From contig OX387612.1 in the NCBI GenBank assembly GCA_947568835.1, positions 4,402,001 to 4,466,000 of the forward strand: DNA of 64,000 nucleotides. The letters run 5' to 3'. Source of the stretch: Protonemura montana. Lineage: Eukaryota; Arthropoda; Insecta; Plecoptera; Nemouridae. Shown piece after piece: positions 1 through 9,425 of the stretch. How positions within the stretch are numbered: the stretch's first letter is position 1; each line of letters opens with the position of its first letter. The notes beneath the pieces are model-generated. The model was given only the letters and a program-made list of their open reading frames with translations, ran no database searches and was not told the origin of the DNA. Made by a program: the position numbers and the translations under genes.

Positions 1-350
1 GGAAAAAAATTCGAGGGCCGTGCGGCCGTTTCACTACGTGGACGCGGCTGGCTTCGCTCGTAACTAAATAAAGATAATCTCTTCTCGCGGGGATACACCT
101 AGTTTGTAAAAAATACGTTGCGTTTACGCAGCGACCGTGGGCTTTGTATAAAAACAAACGGAATCGAAGCGAACTATTTAAACAGACGGAGTGGATCGAA
201 CGTATCGGGGCGATTCAGTCGCCCTCTTTGGTATGCAAAATAAACTTCGGGGCTGGCTTCGGACTCAGCTCCCCGTTGATTGAGGGAATGTTCGCCTGTG
301 AGGCTTCGGGGATGAGATTCAGACGGCAGACACCTGGGCATCTTCGTCAT
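1..350 (-). CDS. Gef26: PDZ-GEF terminal exon: last 9 residues, stop and 3' UTR
   Basis: The coding part is 350-319. The acceptor is a long T-run followed by CAG, just right of 350. The frame entered in phase 1 reads -DDEDAQVSAV then TGA at 321-319. This tail matches the -EDEDEQVSAV end of vertebrate RAPGEF2/6, and -SAV is a class I PDZ ligand. The sequence below 319 is 3' UTR. I see no AATAAA on the minus strand before the window edge, so the polyadenylation site probably lies outside. Two short ORFs that run across this exon on either strand are shadows. Confidence 0.95.
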
Positions 351-973
351 CTGAAAAAAAGATCGCAAATTAGACAACAAGAAAGATGCGACAGTTCATG
401 ATATGTGTATTGTGTATGTTATAATGATTGTGGCAAAGTACACTAACACGGTCCCAAACGCTCTTAAACAACGTTTCGGAGCGATTTTAACCAATGTTTT
501 TAACTTAAAAACAATGATTTTTCAATGACACTGTAAAACAAAAAGTTTAGACGTCAAACGAAGAACTAGAAAGGTGTTTTTAACAATGTGTTTGCTTCGA
601 AACAGAATATTTTGTGCCTTAGGAAAATACAGAAATTGATGGAACTACTTTCTTCGACTTTCGTCTTTGAACTGCGGATAGGGCTGAGAGAAAATAGCGG
701 AGGTTGCTAAATAAAATTTGTTTTATGTGACAGATTAAAAAAAGCCTTCCGAATTCACAAACAAATTCAAATTTAACTTTGCATCATACATACACTTTTT
801 AAACCTTTCAAAATTTCGGCTTATCGGAGAAAATCAATCTGTCAGTAAAATCTATCGTTAAGGGCCAATTAAACAAGATTTGAACAGTGTTGCTAAAATC
901 AGCCATTAGTGTGTCAATGAAATGGAGAAGGGAAGAAGTATTCTCTCTAACAAAGAGATAAATCTCGACTCAC
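351..973. other. Last intron of PDZ-GEF, no recognised content
   Basis: A 623-bp AT-rich intron bounded by a GTGAGT donor and a T-rich CAG acceptor on the minus strand. No ORF, tandem repeat or RNA-like fold was seen. Confidence 0.8.
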
Positions 974-1114
974 CATCTTCCTCGGGATCTGTCTGGTAGA
1001 AGGCGGTGCCCTCATGGGAATGCGCCCGGCCAAGGCGGTGAAGTCGTGCCATTTGCGCCGCAACGCTGTACGCTGGCGGCTGCCTGGCGCGCGCAGGGGG
1101 GCCCATAACGCAAC
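974..1114 (-). CDS. Gef26: PDZ-GEF exon: C-terminal tail, residues 1213-1258
   Basis: 141 nt, phase 1 in and phase 1 out. Acceptor is ...CTGCGCAG and donor is GTGAGT. It encodes a proline/alanine-rich segment containing PPAYSVAAQMARLHR, which aligns with the KPPDYSVAVQRSKM segment of RAPGEF6, and ends in TDPEED, leading into the acidic stretch before the PDZ ligand. The tail has no fold of its own and is GC-rich compared with its introns. The downstream intron (351-973) shows no feature I recognise. The upstream intron carries the 114-bp tandem array. Confidence 0.93.
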
Positions 1115-1166
1115 CTGCGCAGGAAAAACGTACCACGTTATTAAGGTTCAGAGGCCCAAAACAACA

Positions 1167-1680
1167 AGCATAGGAGATTCAATGGTGCCATAGAGACGCT
1201 GAGATCGCCTGACAGCTTCTCAATTCTGCTATCTTGTGTTACCACGGGTATATCATGGCCTAGCATAGGAGATTCAATGGTAGATTCTACGTTTGGTAGC
1301 CATGGAGATGCTGAGATCGCCTGACAGAGCTTCTCAATTCTGCTATCTTATGTTACCATGGGTATATCATGGCCTAGCATAGGAGATTCAATGGTAGATT
1401 CTACGTTTGGTAGCCATGGAGATGCTGAGATCGCCTGACAGAGCTTCTCAATACTGCTATCTTATGTTACCACGGGTATATCATGGCCTAGCATAGGAGG
1501 TTCAATGGTAGATTCAACGTTTGGTAGCCATGGAGATGCTGAGATCGCCTGACAGAGCTTCTCAATTCTGCTATCTTATGTTACCACGGGTATATCATGG
1601 CCTAGCATAGGAGGTTCAATGGTAGATTCAACGTTTGGTAGCCATGGAGATGCTGAGATCGCCTGAGAGAGCTTCTCAAA
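1167..1680 (+). repeat. 114-bp tandem array, family A, copy 1
   Basis: About 4.6 head-to-tail units with a period of exactly 114 bp; TAGCATAGGA recurs at 1261, 1375, 1489 and 1603. Each unit has TTCAATGGTAGATTC, GGTAGCCATGGAGATGCTGA and TTACCACGGGTATATCATGG blocks. Units are almost identical, so the array expanded or homogenised recently. It lies in the intron between exons 1114-974 and 2087-1953. The same unit recurs at 8614-8810 (inverted), 23418-23792 and 55452-56089. Confidence 0.95.
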
Positions 1681-1952
1681 TTTTGTTTCTTACATAGGCA
1701 ATACATATCAACGCAGAAATTGGCGCGCTAAGTTAAATACAATTTGAATGTCAATATCCGTGGCACGAAATAAAACCAGGAAAAATTACTTTGGTACACA
1801 ACATGAAATTAAATTTTTTTTAGCGCAGCTATTCTTCCATACGGATGGAACATCTAAGTCTGCACGAACAAAGCGTTATCACTCATTAGAAAATGCCCGA
1901 GACCTTTTGAAAACATCCTTGGCAACATCGGAAGTCCTCGGCTCCTGCCTAC

Positions 1953-2087
1953 CTTGCATGGCCGAATGTCGTCGTCCCTGCAACGGTGACAGGTTGCCGA
2001 CGGCGACCGAAGCCGCGGCCTCCATCGAGCTCGTCGAGTGCGAGTCGAGTTGCGTCGAGTGGCCAGAGTCGCTGGAGGTCACTGAAC
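1953..2087 (-). CDS. Gef26: PDZ-GEF exon: C-terminal tail, residues 1168-1211
   Basis: 135 nt, phase 1 in and out. Acceptor is ...TTCCTGGCAG and donor is GTAGGC. It encodes SVTSSDSGHSTQLDSHSTSS and then an alanine-rich run ending GRRHSAMQ. The SSDSGHS core resembles the ADSGRGSWTSCSS segment of the vertebrate proteins, a serine-rich phospho-regulatory tail. An open frame continues into both neighbouring introns (2274-1879) but is not conserved there; the splice sites define the exon. Confidence 0.9.
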
Positions 2088-2199
2088 CTGCCAGGAAACG
2101 CAAAGAGTTCAAATGCTTGTTCAGCTGCTGGTTGTGAGTTTGGACCGTGAAGTGCCACAACCATTGGACAAAACCCTCAGCGCTATTAGATAACTGTCC

Positions 2200-2535
2200 G
2201 AAAGGGAACCACCGGCTTAATGTGCTCATTGCGAAGGACGGAACAACGCGAACAGGATTTCTCAACAAATCCATGCTGTCAAGAGGTTGATAAGCAAGGC
2301 GAGTGAAGTTGTTGTACTAACTTTCATCCCTCCAAACTCTCTCCCGAACAGAACTGGTCATGTGTATGATGGTCACCCATTCAATACCTGACCCAGCGCA
2401 GTGTTGCTTAATTTTCATCCCTCCAACCTCTCTCCCAAACAGAACTGGTCATGTGTATGATGGTCACCCATCCAATACCTGACTCAGCGCAGTGCTGCTA
2501 ACTTCGGTGATCTCATGAGAACTGAGTTCCGAACA
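2200..2535 (-). mobile_element. 5S-derived SINE, partial copy in a small PDZ-GEF intron
   Basis: Reading the minus strand, this has the end of the 5S-like head, two 91-bp internal-promoter units, then the SINE body (AACTTCACTCGCC, ATCAACCTCTTGACAGCATG) and stops near 2200 without the usual AATC tail. It fills most of the 482-bp intron between exons 2860-2570 and 2087-1953. The 5' end of the element is degraded into GGAACTCAGTTC. Confidence 0.85.
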
Positions 2536-2569
2536 CACCATCAAGAACGCATTGAAGCCGTCAACTCAC

Positions 2570-2860
2570 CAGAGTTGGCTGTCTTGCGCAGCGGCAGGTT
2601 GCTGAGGGACGTCACAGAGCTGCTCTCGGCGCTGAGGTCGACGGGCAGGGTGGGCGTGTCCGAGTGCGAACGCTCGTGCAGTGAGCGGCCGATCGGCGCG
2701 GCTGACGAAGCCGGCGGCACTGACCCTACGCGGCGTGGGGCCCCGGGAGATGGGGAGGGCGACGGGGGGTGGTGGCCCAAGTGTCGTGGCTGGTGAAGCC
2801 GCGTCTTGGTTGTCTCGGAGAGCGCAAGCATCTTGCGGACGGCTTGCGGTGACGTTGAGC
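2570..2860 (-). CDS. Gef26: PDZ-GEF exon: post-catalytic tail, residues 1071-1166
   Basis: 291 nt, phase 1 in and out. Acceptor is ...TGCGTCTCAG and donor is GTGAGT. Three frames are open across this GC-rich exon. The phase carried from the previous exon selects the one starting GSTSPQAVRKMLALSE, which matches the conserved TSPQAVRKILSLSE of RAPGEF2, followed by a Pro/Ser-rich stretch, then PTLPVDLSAESSSVTSLSNL. The segment is a likely phospho-regulated linker. Confidence 0.94.
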
Positions 2861-3347
2861 CTGAGACGCAAAGGGGGCTTGGTTAGACAATTGCTTTGAC
2901 ATTCTCATCAAATGCACTAAAATCCTTTAGAAAATAATATGACCAAATAGTTCGATTGGCTAGAACAACACCTGCTAGTTGGGTAAGCACCTGAACAGGT
3001 GGTTCTAATGATGAAAATTGTAGCAAAACACGTCTCACCAATATGCATTTAGAATCTCTTTGGGTAGATGTACAAAACGATTCAACTTTTGGTGGCTGTT
3101 GGTACCTATCTCTGAATGCTTGTTGTATATAAATAACTTAATTTTAGAATTATGTTTAATCTACACAATGATTCAATGATCAATGATTAAACGATGACTT
3201 ATACTTTTTATTAGGACGATATTTTGCCTAGAGCTCTACAGGAAACGTGGACATAGCCCGCCAACAAAACACCGCCAGTACATTTAGGCTTGCAGATTAA
3301 AACAAATTCAAAATCACCGTAAATCCCTCGTAATAAGTTTCGCTCAC
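2861..3347. other. PDZ-GEF intron, no recognised content
   Basis: A 487-bp AT-rich intron, GTGAGC donor to TCTCAG acceptor on the minus strand. It has an ATTCAATGATCAATGATTAA stretch near 3175 but no other recognisable structure. Confidence 0.75.
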
Positions 3348-3567
3348 CGAACTTGATGGCGTTGTTGCGGTGGTTCTTGCCCTCGCTAGCGCTGCTCGTG
3401 CTGCTTGTCGTGGAGAGCGTCGGACTCGGGTGGCGCTTACGCACGGGTACGGAGTTCGGGGCGCTACCCGACGGTTCGCACTCTAGCGACAAGCAGTGAA
3501 GCTTCTCCTCGTCCGTCATCACTCGCATGTTGCCCAGGTAGGCTTTCACTCGACGGACCATTTGGCT
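3348..3567 (-). CDS. Gef26: PDZ-GEF exon: helix after RasGEF, residues 997-1069
   Basis: 220 nt, phase 0 in and phase 1 out. Acceptor is ...CGTTTGCAG and donor is GTGAGC. It encodes SQMVRRVKAYLGNMRVMTDE and LHCLSLECEPS, matching the [21 protein letters not shown] and LQTLSLQCEPA segment that directly follows the catalytic domain in RAPGEF2. A Ser/Thr-rich run (SPTLSTTSSTSSAS) follows. It ends NNAIKF plus one base of glycine. Confidence 0.96.
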
Positions 3568-4049
3568 CTGCAAACGAGGTAGAAATAGGTTATGTTTGGA
3601 GTGTTAGAAAGACTTGGGTTATGTCTGAAGCGTGAAGGGAACGTGTACCAGTAAGTTTCCGTGCATATTTTGCTAAGCTACGGCTTGACGAAGTCAAGAT
3701 TTGTGACAGACTTGTAGTAGGGGTATGACAGTGATTGGGGTTTGACCATGTTTATCAATTTTTTTGCATCTTTTAACAGGGATGATATTTTACTTCATGG
3801 TGAGGGAAATACAAAGATATCAGACCCTCATTTTTATGAACTGAATGACTTGTTAATGCAAAATATCAAAGAAATTTAACCATAACATATCTGTACCTAT
3901 TTTAGGCAACATTAATGTTCTACTTTCAGCTGTTATAGTTTAGTCAGTTTAGAAGTAAGCTTTCCTAACTCTTGGAGACAGGTCATACAAGAACCCTATG
4001 AAATTGACATTATAATTATTGTTATTCCGTAGTTTCGTCGTTCACTCAC
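3568..4049. other. PDZ-GEF intron, no recognised content
   Basis: 482 bp of AT-rich intron. No repeat, ORF or RNA-like element was recognised. Confidence 0.75.
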
Positions 4050-4364
4050 CTCTTCGAACATCTTCTTAGGATTCGGCTGCGCTGTCGACTTCTTCCTACG
4101 CTTGACGGTGGCCAGACCCGGTTGTCCCGTGAAACCAGACCCGGTGGTCATCTGGTTGAGAGCCACCATTGCCGTCGACGGAGGCTGACCTCCGAGCTCC
4201 AGCATCGTGAGCAGGTCATAGGGCGACGAGCACATGTTGGTCAACGCTCGCACCTCTTTGGCGATCATACGGAGCTTCTCGAAGTTGATTAGACCTTCGA
4301 CTGAGGAGTCGTTGCCGAGGTGGATGAACGTCAGGTCTTTTTTCACGACTGGGTAGAAGGGAAT
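4050..4364 (-). CDS. Gef26: PDZ-GEF exon: C-terminal part of RasGEF domain, residues 892-996
   Basis: 315 nt, phase 0 in and out. It begins [20 protein letters not shown], then [20 protein letters not shown]. This is the last structurally conserved region of the CDC25-homology domain, where N-F-E-K-L-R-M-I helps close the Ras-fold pocket. A less conserved region follows, with KRRKKS, then NPKKMFEE leading into the post-catalytic helix. Compared with RAPGEF2, the loop between EVR and the basic patch has a different, glycine-rich sequence. Confidence 0.97.
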
Positions 4365-4800
4365 CTGCGAAGGGAGCGGAGATATGTTTGATTAAGTTGT
4401 TCGAGTGATAGACCACCTTAGCAAAACTTTGACAACAAAGTTGGTCAAGTAAATTGACATAATATCCCATATGCAGGATCTACAATAAGACTAACTTGCT
4501 CTCATAAGCAGAGCTTGGTAAAAAGTTACCAAATTCCATGCAAATAACCAAATTGTAATAATCAACTTTAAATTGGTGTTACTTGAGCGTGAATGGATGT
4601 TGATGCAGTTTAGCATCACACAAAACAGAGTGACAGATGGTTCAACTCCATTGATACCTGTCACCAACCATATACACTAATTTTTTCTTAAAAAAGATTA
4701 AGCTACTTAGCTCATGTGGTACGTGAAAAAAAAAAACTATAAAAGACGCGATTTTTTGAGGGTATGCGTGTTCCTAACCCTAAAAAAAAATGCGACTCAC
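4365..4800. other. PDZ-GEF intron, no recognised content
   Basis: 436-bp intron with a poly(T)/poly(A)-rich stretch near 4680-4790. Nothing else was recognised. Confidence 0.75.
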
Positions 4801-5106
4801 GATTGGTGCCTGACTGTTCATGACCAGCTGCCGATACTTGGACATGTTCCGCGACGGGTCCATCAGTTCTTGCAGATCGTTGAACAGCTTCTGATACTTG
4901 CTCGGAAGTTTCTCCCACGAGAGTCGCAACCGCGAGACCGCCCGGTGCCCGAGGCCGCTCAGAATCGCGAACATCGAGTTGTAGTTCTTGCATTCCTTGC
5001 ACTGTCGGGCGACCTTGATGAACTGCTTGATGATTTTGAACCGTCGAACGATGTTCATCTCCGAGCACACTTCCGTGACGACCCAGAACATTTCTCGGTT
5101 CACCAG
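4801..5106 (-). CDS. Gef26: PDZ-GEF exon: RasGEF catalytic core, residues 790-891
   Basis: 306 nt, phase 0 in and out. It encodes REMFWVVTEVC, then RRFKIIKQFIKVARQCKECK, NYNSMFAILSGL and LRLSWEKLPSKYQKLFNDLQ, ending MDPSRNMSKYRQ. These are the central conserved regions of CDC25-type exchange factors. The NYNSMFAILSGL segment contributes to the helical hairpin that opens the nucleotide site of the GTPase. All family signature residues appear intact, so catalytic activity is expected. Confidence 0.98.
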
Positions 5107-5420
5107 CTGGAAAGAAATGTTTCGAGGTTAAAACCTGTCGTTTCGCTTGAGATTGCACTCGACAAGCAAAATCTTGCCTTAGCATACACCAATCATTGAT
5201 TTTAAACTCAAACAGGGACTCGAAGCTCAAACTCCATCTGTCACAGGTATTGCTATAATACCAGTTAGAGCGTAAGGTTAAATTAGGTTAGAGTAACACC
5301 CACGACAGGTGGAGATCAGGGTTCGAGTTCCAGGCTGGACACATTTGAGGTTAGAGTTCCTTTTCATAAAAAGGTAAAAATCTTACTTTAACCAAAAGCA
5401 AATCAGAAAACTGTCCTCAC

Positions 5421-5655
5421 CTCTGCAAACTGCTTGAGCATTGGCATGCCATAGCGACTCTTCAGCTCGAAGAGATCATCGACGTACTCGGTGCTCTCGA
5501 TCTGGCGGAAGATGCTGAAGTCCTGCAGCGTCAGCTGTATCGCAACTTCGACGGGGTTCAGCTGCAGAAGGTGTACCTGGCTCTCGCGGACAAGTTCGGG
5601 GGCCAGCTCGTCCGGCACTAGCGTCTCCGTCATGCCGATTGTCTTCAGGTAGTAC
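5421..5655 (-). CDS. Gef26: PDZ-GEF exon: start of RasGEF domain, residues 712-789
   Basis: 235 nt, phase 2 in and phase 0 out. It begins YYLKTIGMTETLVPDE, the linker out of the RA domain (YYLKNNMETETLCSDE in RAPGEF2), then HLLQLNPVEVAIQLTLQDFS and FRQIESTEYVDDLF, the first conserved region of the RasGEF domain. It ends MLKQFAE. Acceptor is ...TTCCTTCAG and donor is GTGAGG. Confidence 0.97.
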
Positions 5656-6617
5656 CTGAAGGAAATGGTGAGGTTAGATTGATGGTGACTTCTTTTAAGT
5701 CAACCACTTGGTGTTGAATATGATGCTACTCATATATGCAGGAAAAGGTGTAGAACTTTTAGTGAGTTTGAATATAAGAAGCAGAAAAAGTGGTATTTTC
5801 TGAGCTTGGTTTGTTTTCCATTGAAATTCCCCCTTTTTTTGGGGGGATATTTTGTAGGTAAAACTATGGTTGTCCCAAAAAAAAAAAAAAAACACTTTTT
5901 GACACTGTGTTTTTAAATTCTAGCCCAGTTATTAATAATTTTTTGTTTCAAAACTCGTGCTAAGGCTAGATAAAGATGTCATGATTTACAAAACCACATT
6001 TGTTGTCGCTTTTAGTTGTTCCTACGAAATCGCTGTCATTGGGCCTTGCCATAGCATCACTTGCTTGCAATCAGCAACTTTTCCTACTGAAATTTAGGAC
6101 ACTTCCAGTTCGGTGGGGTGATCCTGAGGTTTAGCTAGATGCAGATCAGCTTGAATTTGCCGTATCAATAACAAGAATAACAGATTACGATCAAATCCCA
6201 CTATTTTTTTTTCATCCAATTATTACAACAGGTAGAACATGTTTAATTTAAGGCATTTAACTTGATTATGCCAAATCGTTTTTTGCCTCTTCATGCTCTT
6301 TTTCATATTTCTTTTCATTCACCAACTTCTTCCATTTCTCCTTATCAACCCAATTCAACTCACTCCTGTCTTCTACTCCATTCCATTTCCCACCTCTTTC
6401 CCCCATATCTCATTGTACTGTTTGAATCAATCTTTCTCTTCGTCTTCCTCCTCCCTCCTCCCCTTTTCTCTTCTTCCAAGCTTAAAATCTTTCTTGGCAA
6501 TCTTGCTAACTCGATCTCATAATTTTTACAAACAATTTCAATCATATTTCTCGATAATCTACGATTGTTTCCGTACCCCACTGTCAGCCCGTAACCAACT
6601 CCATCGAATCCACTCAC
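5656..6617. other. PDZ-GEF intron with a long pyrimidine-rich tract
   Basis: 962 bp. From about 6270 to 6500 the plus strand is almost purely C/T (TTCTTCCATTTCTCC, CTTCCTCCTCCCTCC). In the transcript this is therefore a purine-rich tract. A similar pyrimidine-rich block occurs at 21150-21350, where the minus strand reads as a lysine-rich frame. I cannot tell whether this is a relic of a lysine-rich retroelement ORF or simple low-complexity DNA. An A15 run occurs near 5876-5892. Confidence 0.7.
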
Positions 6618-6793
6618 CGACTGCTGAGACCGATCCTCTCGGCGAGGTTCTGCATTTGGTCCGGCAAGCGTCGCTGCTTGATGATGCCGCCCTCGGCGAC
6701 GGAAACCTCGCACAGCGCAAAGTTGCTGCTGCTCGGATCGGTCATTCCGAACTCCTGCAGCGCGAGCATGACCACCTCGTGCGAAGTCGTCTC
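6618..6793 (-). CDS. Gef26: PDZ-GEF exon: C-terminal half of RA domain, residues 653-710
   Basis: 176 nt, phase 0 in and phase 2 out. It encodes ETTSHEVVMLALQEFGM, then SNFALCEVSVAEGGIIKQRR and LPDQMQNLAERIGLSS. It aligns without gaps to the TTAKEVV..., [20 protein letters not shown] segment of RAPGEF2/6. The Ras-association domain binds GTP-bound Rap or Ras, giving positive feedback and junctional targeting in family members. Acceptor is ACTTTGCAG and donor is GTGAGT. Confidence 0.97.
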
Positions 6794-6887
6794 CTGCAAA
6801 GTCACGAGACGTTACGGTGTTTGCACGGTTAGAATCGGATATTTGCGAGCAGTTGATGTGTTCGGCTCAACTTTATGTGTGAAATAT

Positions 6888-7004
6888 GATTTAAATTGCA
6901 AACGCTTGCAATGTGCAGGGTATTTTATAATTGGGAACACTAATAATCTCTTAAATATTGATACCCAAATGGGAAAAACATTTGGGCATCAATTTTTTAG
7001 GCTA
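6888..7004. mobile_element. tRNA-like fold-back element, internally deleted copy
   Basis: It starts with the family terminus TTGCAAACGCTTGCAA followed by GTATTTTATAATT and AATCTCTTAAATATTGAT, keeps only the acceptor-stem ends of the two tRNA-like arms (ACCCAAATGG ... CATTTGGGCA) and finishes in ATCAATTTTTTAGGC. Full copies are at 22660, 43566, 49605 and 51305. It lies in the intron between exons 7572-7392 and 6793-6618. Confidence 0.75.
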
Positions 7005-7391
7005 ATTTTTTAAAGGTGAACTTCATAGTTTATTAGCTTTATGAAACCTTGAAGATGATGCCATTTAAGATTGGGTAATTCTGAACTGGTTGAAGCTATC
7101 AGCAATCATCAGAAACAAGAAAAGGACTTTGAAAGAAGAATAAAAAATGACTTAACAATAGAAATGGTTAAAATGAGAATTAGGTTCAAAAAGCTTTTTT
7201 CCAAAAAGAGCATTATATGTTAAGAGAAGTCCAACAAAAATAAGATTTCTCCCTCATGATCACGATCTCCCTGCTTCTCTTACTTCTCCCTAGCGTTGGA
7301 ATGTTTCAAAAATTCACTACAAATCGTTAACCTTCCAATCCAAAGCCACCCCAGCATTGAACGTGGCTAGAGAACGGATCTCGAAGCGTAC

Positions 7392-7572
7392 CTTGTGAAC
7401 GAGCAGGTACTTGCAGGTCTGGTCGGGCTTGAACACCTTCAGAACGTGTTCGGGGAAGTCTGCCGCGCGCATGTCTTCGTAGCAGAGCGTCACCAGATCC
7501 GGGTGGCTGTGACTGTGGAACATCGCCGGCTGTCCGGCGTTAGAGTCGTCGCCAGCGTGGTGGGCGTCGCTG
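7392..7572 (-). CDS. Gef26: PDZ-GEF exon: N-terminal half of RA domain, residues 593-652
   Basis: 181 nt, phase 2 in and phase 0 out. After a variable stretch (SDAHHAGDDSNAG, LVTLCYEDM) it encodes DFPEHVLKVFKPDQTCKYLL then VHK, the first strands of the Ras-association ubiquitin fold (DIPDQVIRVFKVDQQSCYII in RAPGEF6). The acceptor is a CAGCAG tandem, so two splice forms differing by one codon are possible; either keeps the frame. The longer form is given. Donor is GTACGC, weaker than most in this gene. Confidence 0.95.
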
Positions 7573-7648
7573 CTGAGAAGGAACGGACGGTTAGACGAGA
7601 TCGTAGAACGCATAGCAGGGAAAAATCATAATGTCAGGTTGTGGCATA

Positions 7649-8040
7649 TTCAACTTTCACTGGACATCTGACTCTGTCCCAGTGCAACTTTCACGTGTCT
7701 GACTGGGCTTGTGGCTCTGCCCCAGTGCAACTTTCACGTGTTCGACTGGGCATGTGACTCTGTCCCGGTGCAACTTTCACATGTTTCACTAGGCATGTGA
7801 TTCTGTCCCAGTGCAACTTTCACGTGTTCGACTGGGAATGTGACTCTGCCCCAGTGTAACTTTCACGTGTTCGACTAGGCATGTGACTCTGTCCCAGTGC
7901 AACTTTCACGTGTTTGACTGGGCATGTGACTCTGCCTCAGTTCAACTTTCACATGTTTGACTGGGCATGTGACTCTGCCCCAGTTCAACTTTCACGTGTT
8001 CGACTGGGCATGTGACTCTGTCCCAGTGCAACTTTCACTC
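7649..8040 (+). repeat. 43-bp tandem array containing CACGTG motifs
   Basis: About nine units with a 43-bp period (CAACTTTCAC at 7685, 7728 and so on). The consensus contains CAACTTTCACGTGTTCGACT, GGGCATGTGACTCTG and CCCCAGTG. Most units carry the palindrome CACGTG; some have CACATG. It occupies most of the intron between exons 8480-8201 and 7572-7392. Confidence 0.95.
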
Positions 8041-8200
8041 GGAATTGATCATAAGTACACTTAAAACCGATTGGTACAACAGACCCTCCATAGTAATTTT
8101 AAAACCACCATAGATAAGATGAGCATTGGAATGAGATGGGTCGTCCACAGAAATCTTAGAATCGTGGTTCTTGAACCAATTCACCCGATCAAAAACTCAC

Positions 8201-8480
8201 ATAATAACATTCTTCGGAAGCATGTTAGACATCTTCAACAGCGCCTTCCGCAGCCGGTGTTTCGGCCCGAGTGTCGAGAATCCTTTGTGTCCGTCGCGCT
8301 TAGCTTCCTTCAGTGTGGTCGTGTGCAACGCGGCCATGGCAGAGGCGGCGCCGGGGTTCACTACTCCGTCCACAACGGACAGCCGCGCTCGTGGGTCTGG
8401 CTGTAGCCGGGTTATGTCGGAGACCTTGCGGCTGCGCGGCCGCGGGGAGTTTTCTGGCGTGGCGAGGATCTCTTTGAACA
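8201..8480 (-). CDS. Gef26: PDZ-GEF exon: linker between PDZ and RA, residues 500-591
   Basis: 280 nt, phase 1 in and phase 2 out. It begins MFKEILATPE (VFKELLTR in RAPGEF2), continues with a basic, Ser/Pro-containing stretch (NSPRPRSRKVSDITR, LQPDPRARLSVVDG) and ends with KHRLRKALLKMSNMLPKN, equivalent to NKLKKILDKTRISILPQK. The middle is not conserved with vertebrates. Acceptor is TGCGCAG and donor is GTGAGT. The ATG at the start is assembled across the splice and is not an initiator. Confidence 0.93.
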
Positions 8481-8613
8481 CTGCGCGGAGAACGGGGAAG
8501 AGAAACGGTGATATTGATAGTAGGTAGTAGAAGTAGCGGTAAAAAAACGTAAAAAAAAATGGGGTTTTTAATGCTAAGTGCCAGTCATAGCAGAATTGCT
8601 GAATTTTTAAGTT

Positions 8614-8810
8614 CGGTCAGGCGATCTAAGCATCTCCATGGCTACTGAACGTTGAATCTACCATTGAACCTCCTATGCTAGGCCACGATATACCCGTGGT
8701 AACATAAGATAGCAGAATTGAGAAGCTCTGACCGGCGATCTCAGCATCTCCATGGCTACCGAACGTTGAATCTACCATTGAACCTCCTATGCTGGGCCAC
8801 GATATACCCA
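8614..8810 (-). repeat. 114-bp tandem array, family A, copy 2 (inverted)
   Basis: About 1.7 units of the 114-bp repeat in the opposite orientation to 1167-1680: the plus strand reads CATCTCCATGGCTAC, GTTGAATCTACCATTGAACC and GATATACCCGTGGTAACATA. It lies in the intron between exons 9425-9266 and 8480-8201. Because two introns of the same transcript contain this repeat in opposite orientation, the pre-mRNA carries complementary segments about 7 kb apart. Confidence 0.93.
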
Positions 8811-9049
8811 AAATTCTTCGACTATAAGTTGGACCTCAAATTGATAGAAACATCTGAATTTCACTGCATGTAATTCTAAGTCATCATGGCAATTGTTTGC
8901 CATGGTCACGTCGCATGGACACACTTCTAATTTTGACTAGAAATTGGCTAATTTCAAAAGAATTCTATTCAATTTTAGCCCAAGAGAGAGCCTTGTTAAT
9001 GGAGAACACTGATTTATTCCAGTATATAATTCCATTAATGACTATAACA

Positions 9050-9200
9050 CATTATAGTTATTTGTTTATTTTCTTATTCTTAACTTTATATCAAACTTGC
9101 AATATTGTGGAGGTAAAGTGGAAGAGCGGGGTACCCCGAACTTCACCTCGTGTAAAAAAGACCAATAAATAAATAAATAAATAAAATAAATAAATTTCAA
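9050..9200 (+). mobile_element. Probable 3' end of a non-LTR element with (AATA)n tail
   Basis: AT-rich sequence ends GTGGAAGAGCGGGGTACCCC, GAACTTCACCTCGTG, then AAAAAAGACC and about nine AATA units. A unique end followed by a short A-rich microsatellite is typical of the 3' terminus of LINE-like elements. No coding remnant is visible here. Confidence 0.45.
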
Positions 9201-9265
9201 AACACCCAATTTGGTAACTCGTTTCGATCGAGCGGTCACGATAGTTTGGGGGAACGTAAACTCAC

Positions 9266-9425
9266 TGAGCAGGTTCGACTTGACGGTGATGCTGAGATGC
9301 GTCGTGCCGCGAAGAATCTCCGTTGCTTTGCTCAGCGTCACGGTGTCGAAGCTCTGGCCGTTCACCTCAAGGATCTGGTCGCCGCGCTTGAGGCCAACAT
9401 CCTCCGCCTTTGACGACTTCTCCAC
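9266..9425 (-). CDS. Gef26: PDZ-GEF exon: main part of PDZ domain, residues 446-498
   Basis: 160 nt, phase 0 in and phase 1 out. It encodes [40 protein letters not shown] and [27 protein letters not shown] is the typical PDZ strand-helix segment, and LSKATEILR is the second helix that lines the ligand groove. It aligns directly with [20 protein letters not shown] in RAPGEF2. The carboxylate-binding loop is in the previous exon. Confidence 0.97.

Noticed and set aside
2566-2871. Alternative 101-codon minus-strand frame across the exon at 2570-2860
   Set aside because: The phase carried from the upstream exon and the TSPQAVRK homology select a different frame.
4714-5199. 161-codon plus-strand ORF
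   Set aside because: It is antisense to the RasGEF catalytic exon 4801-5106 and has no domain; it arises from the GC-rich codons of the true exon.
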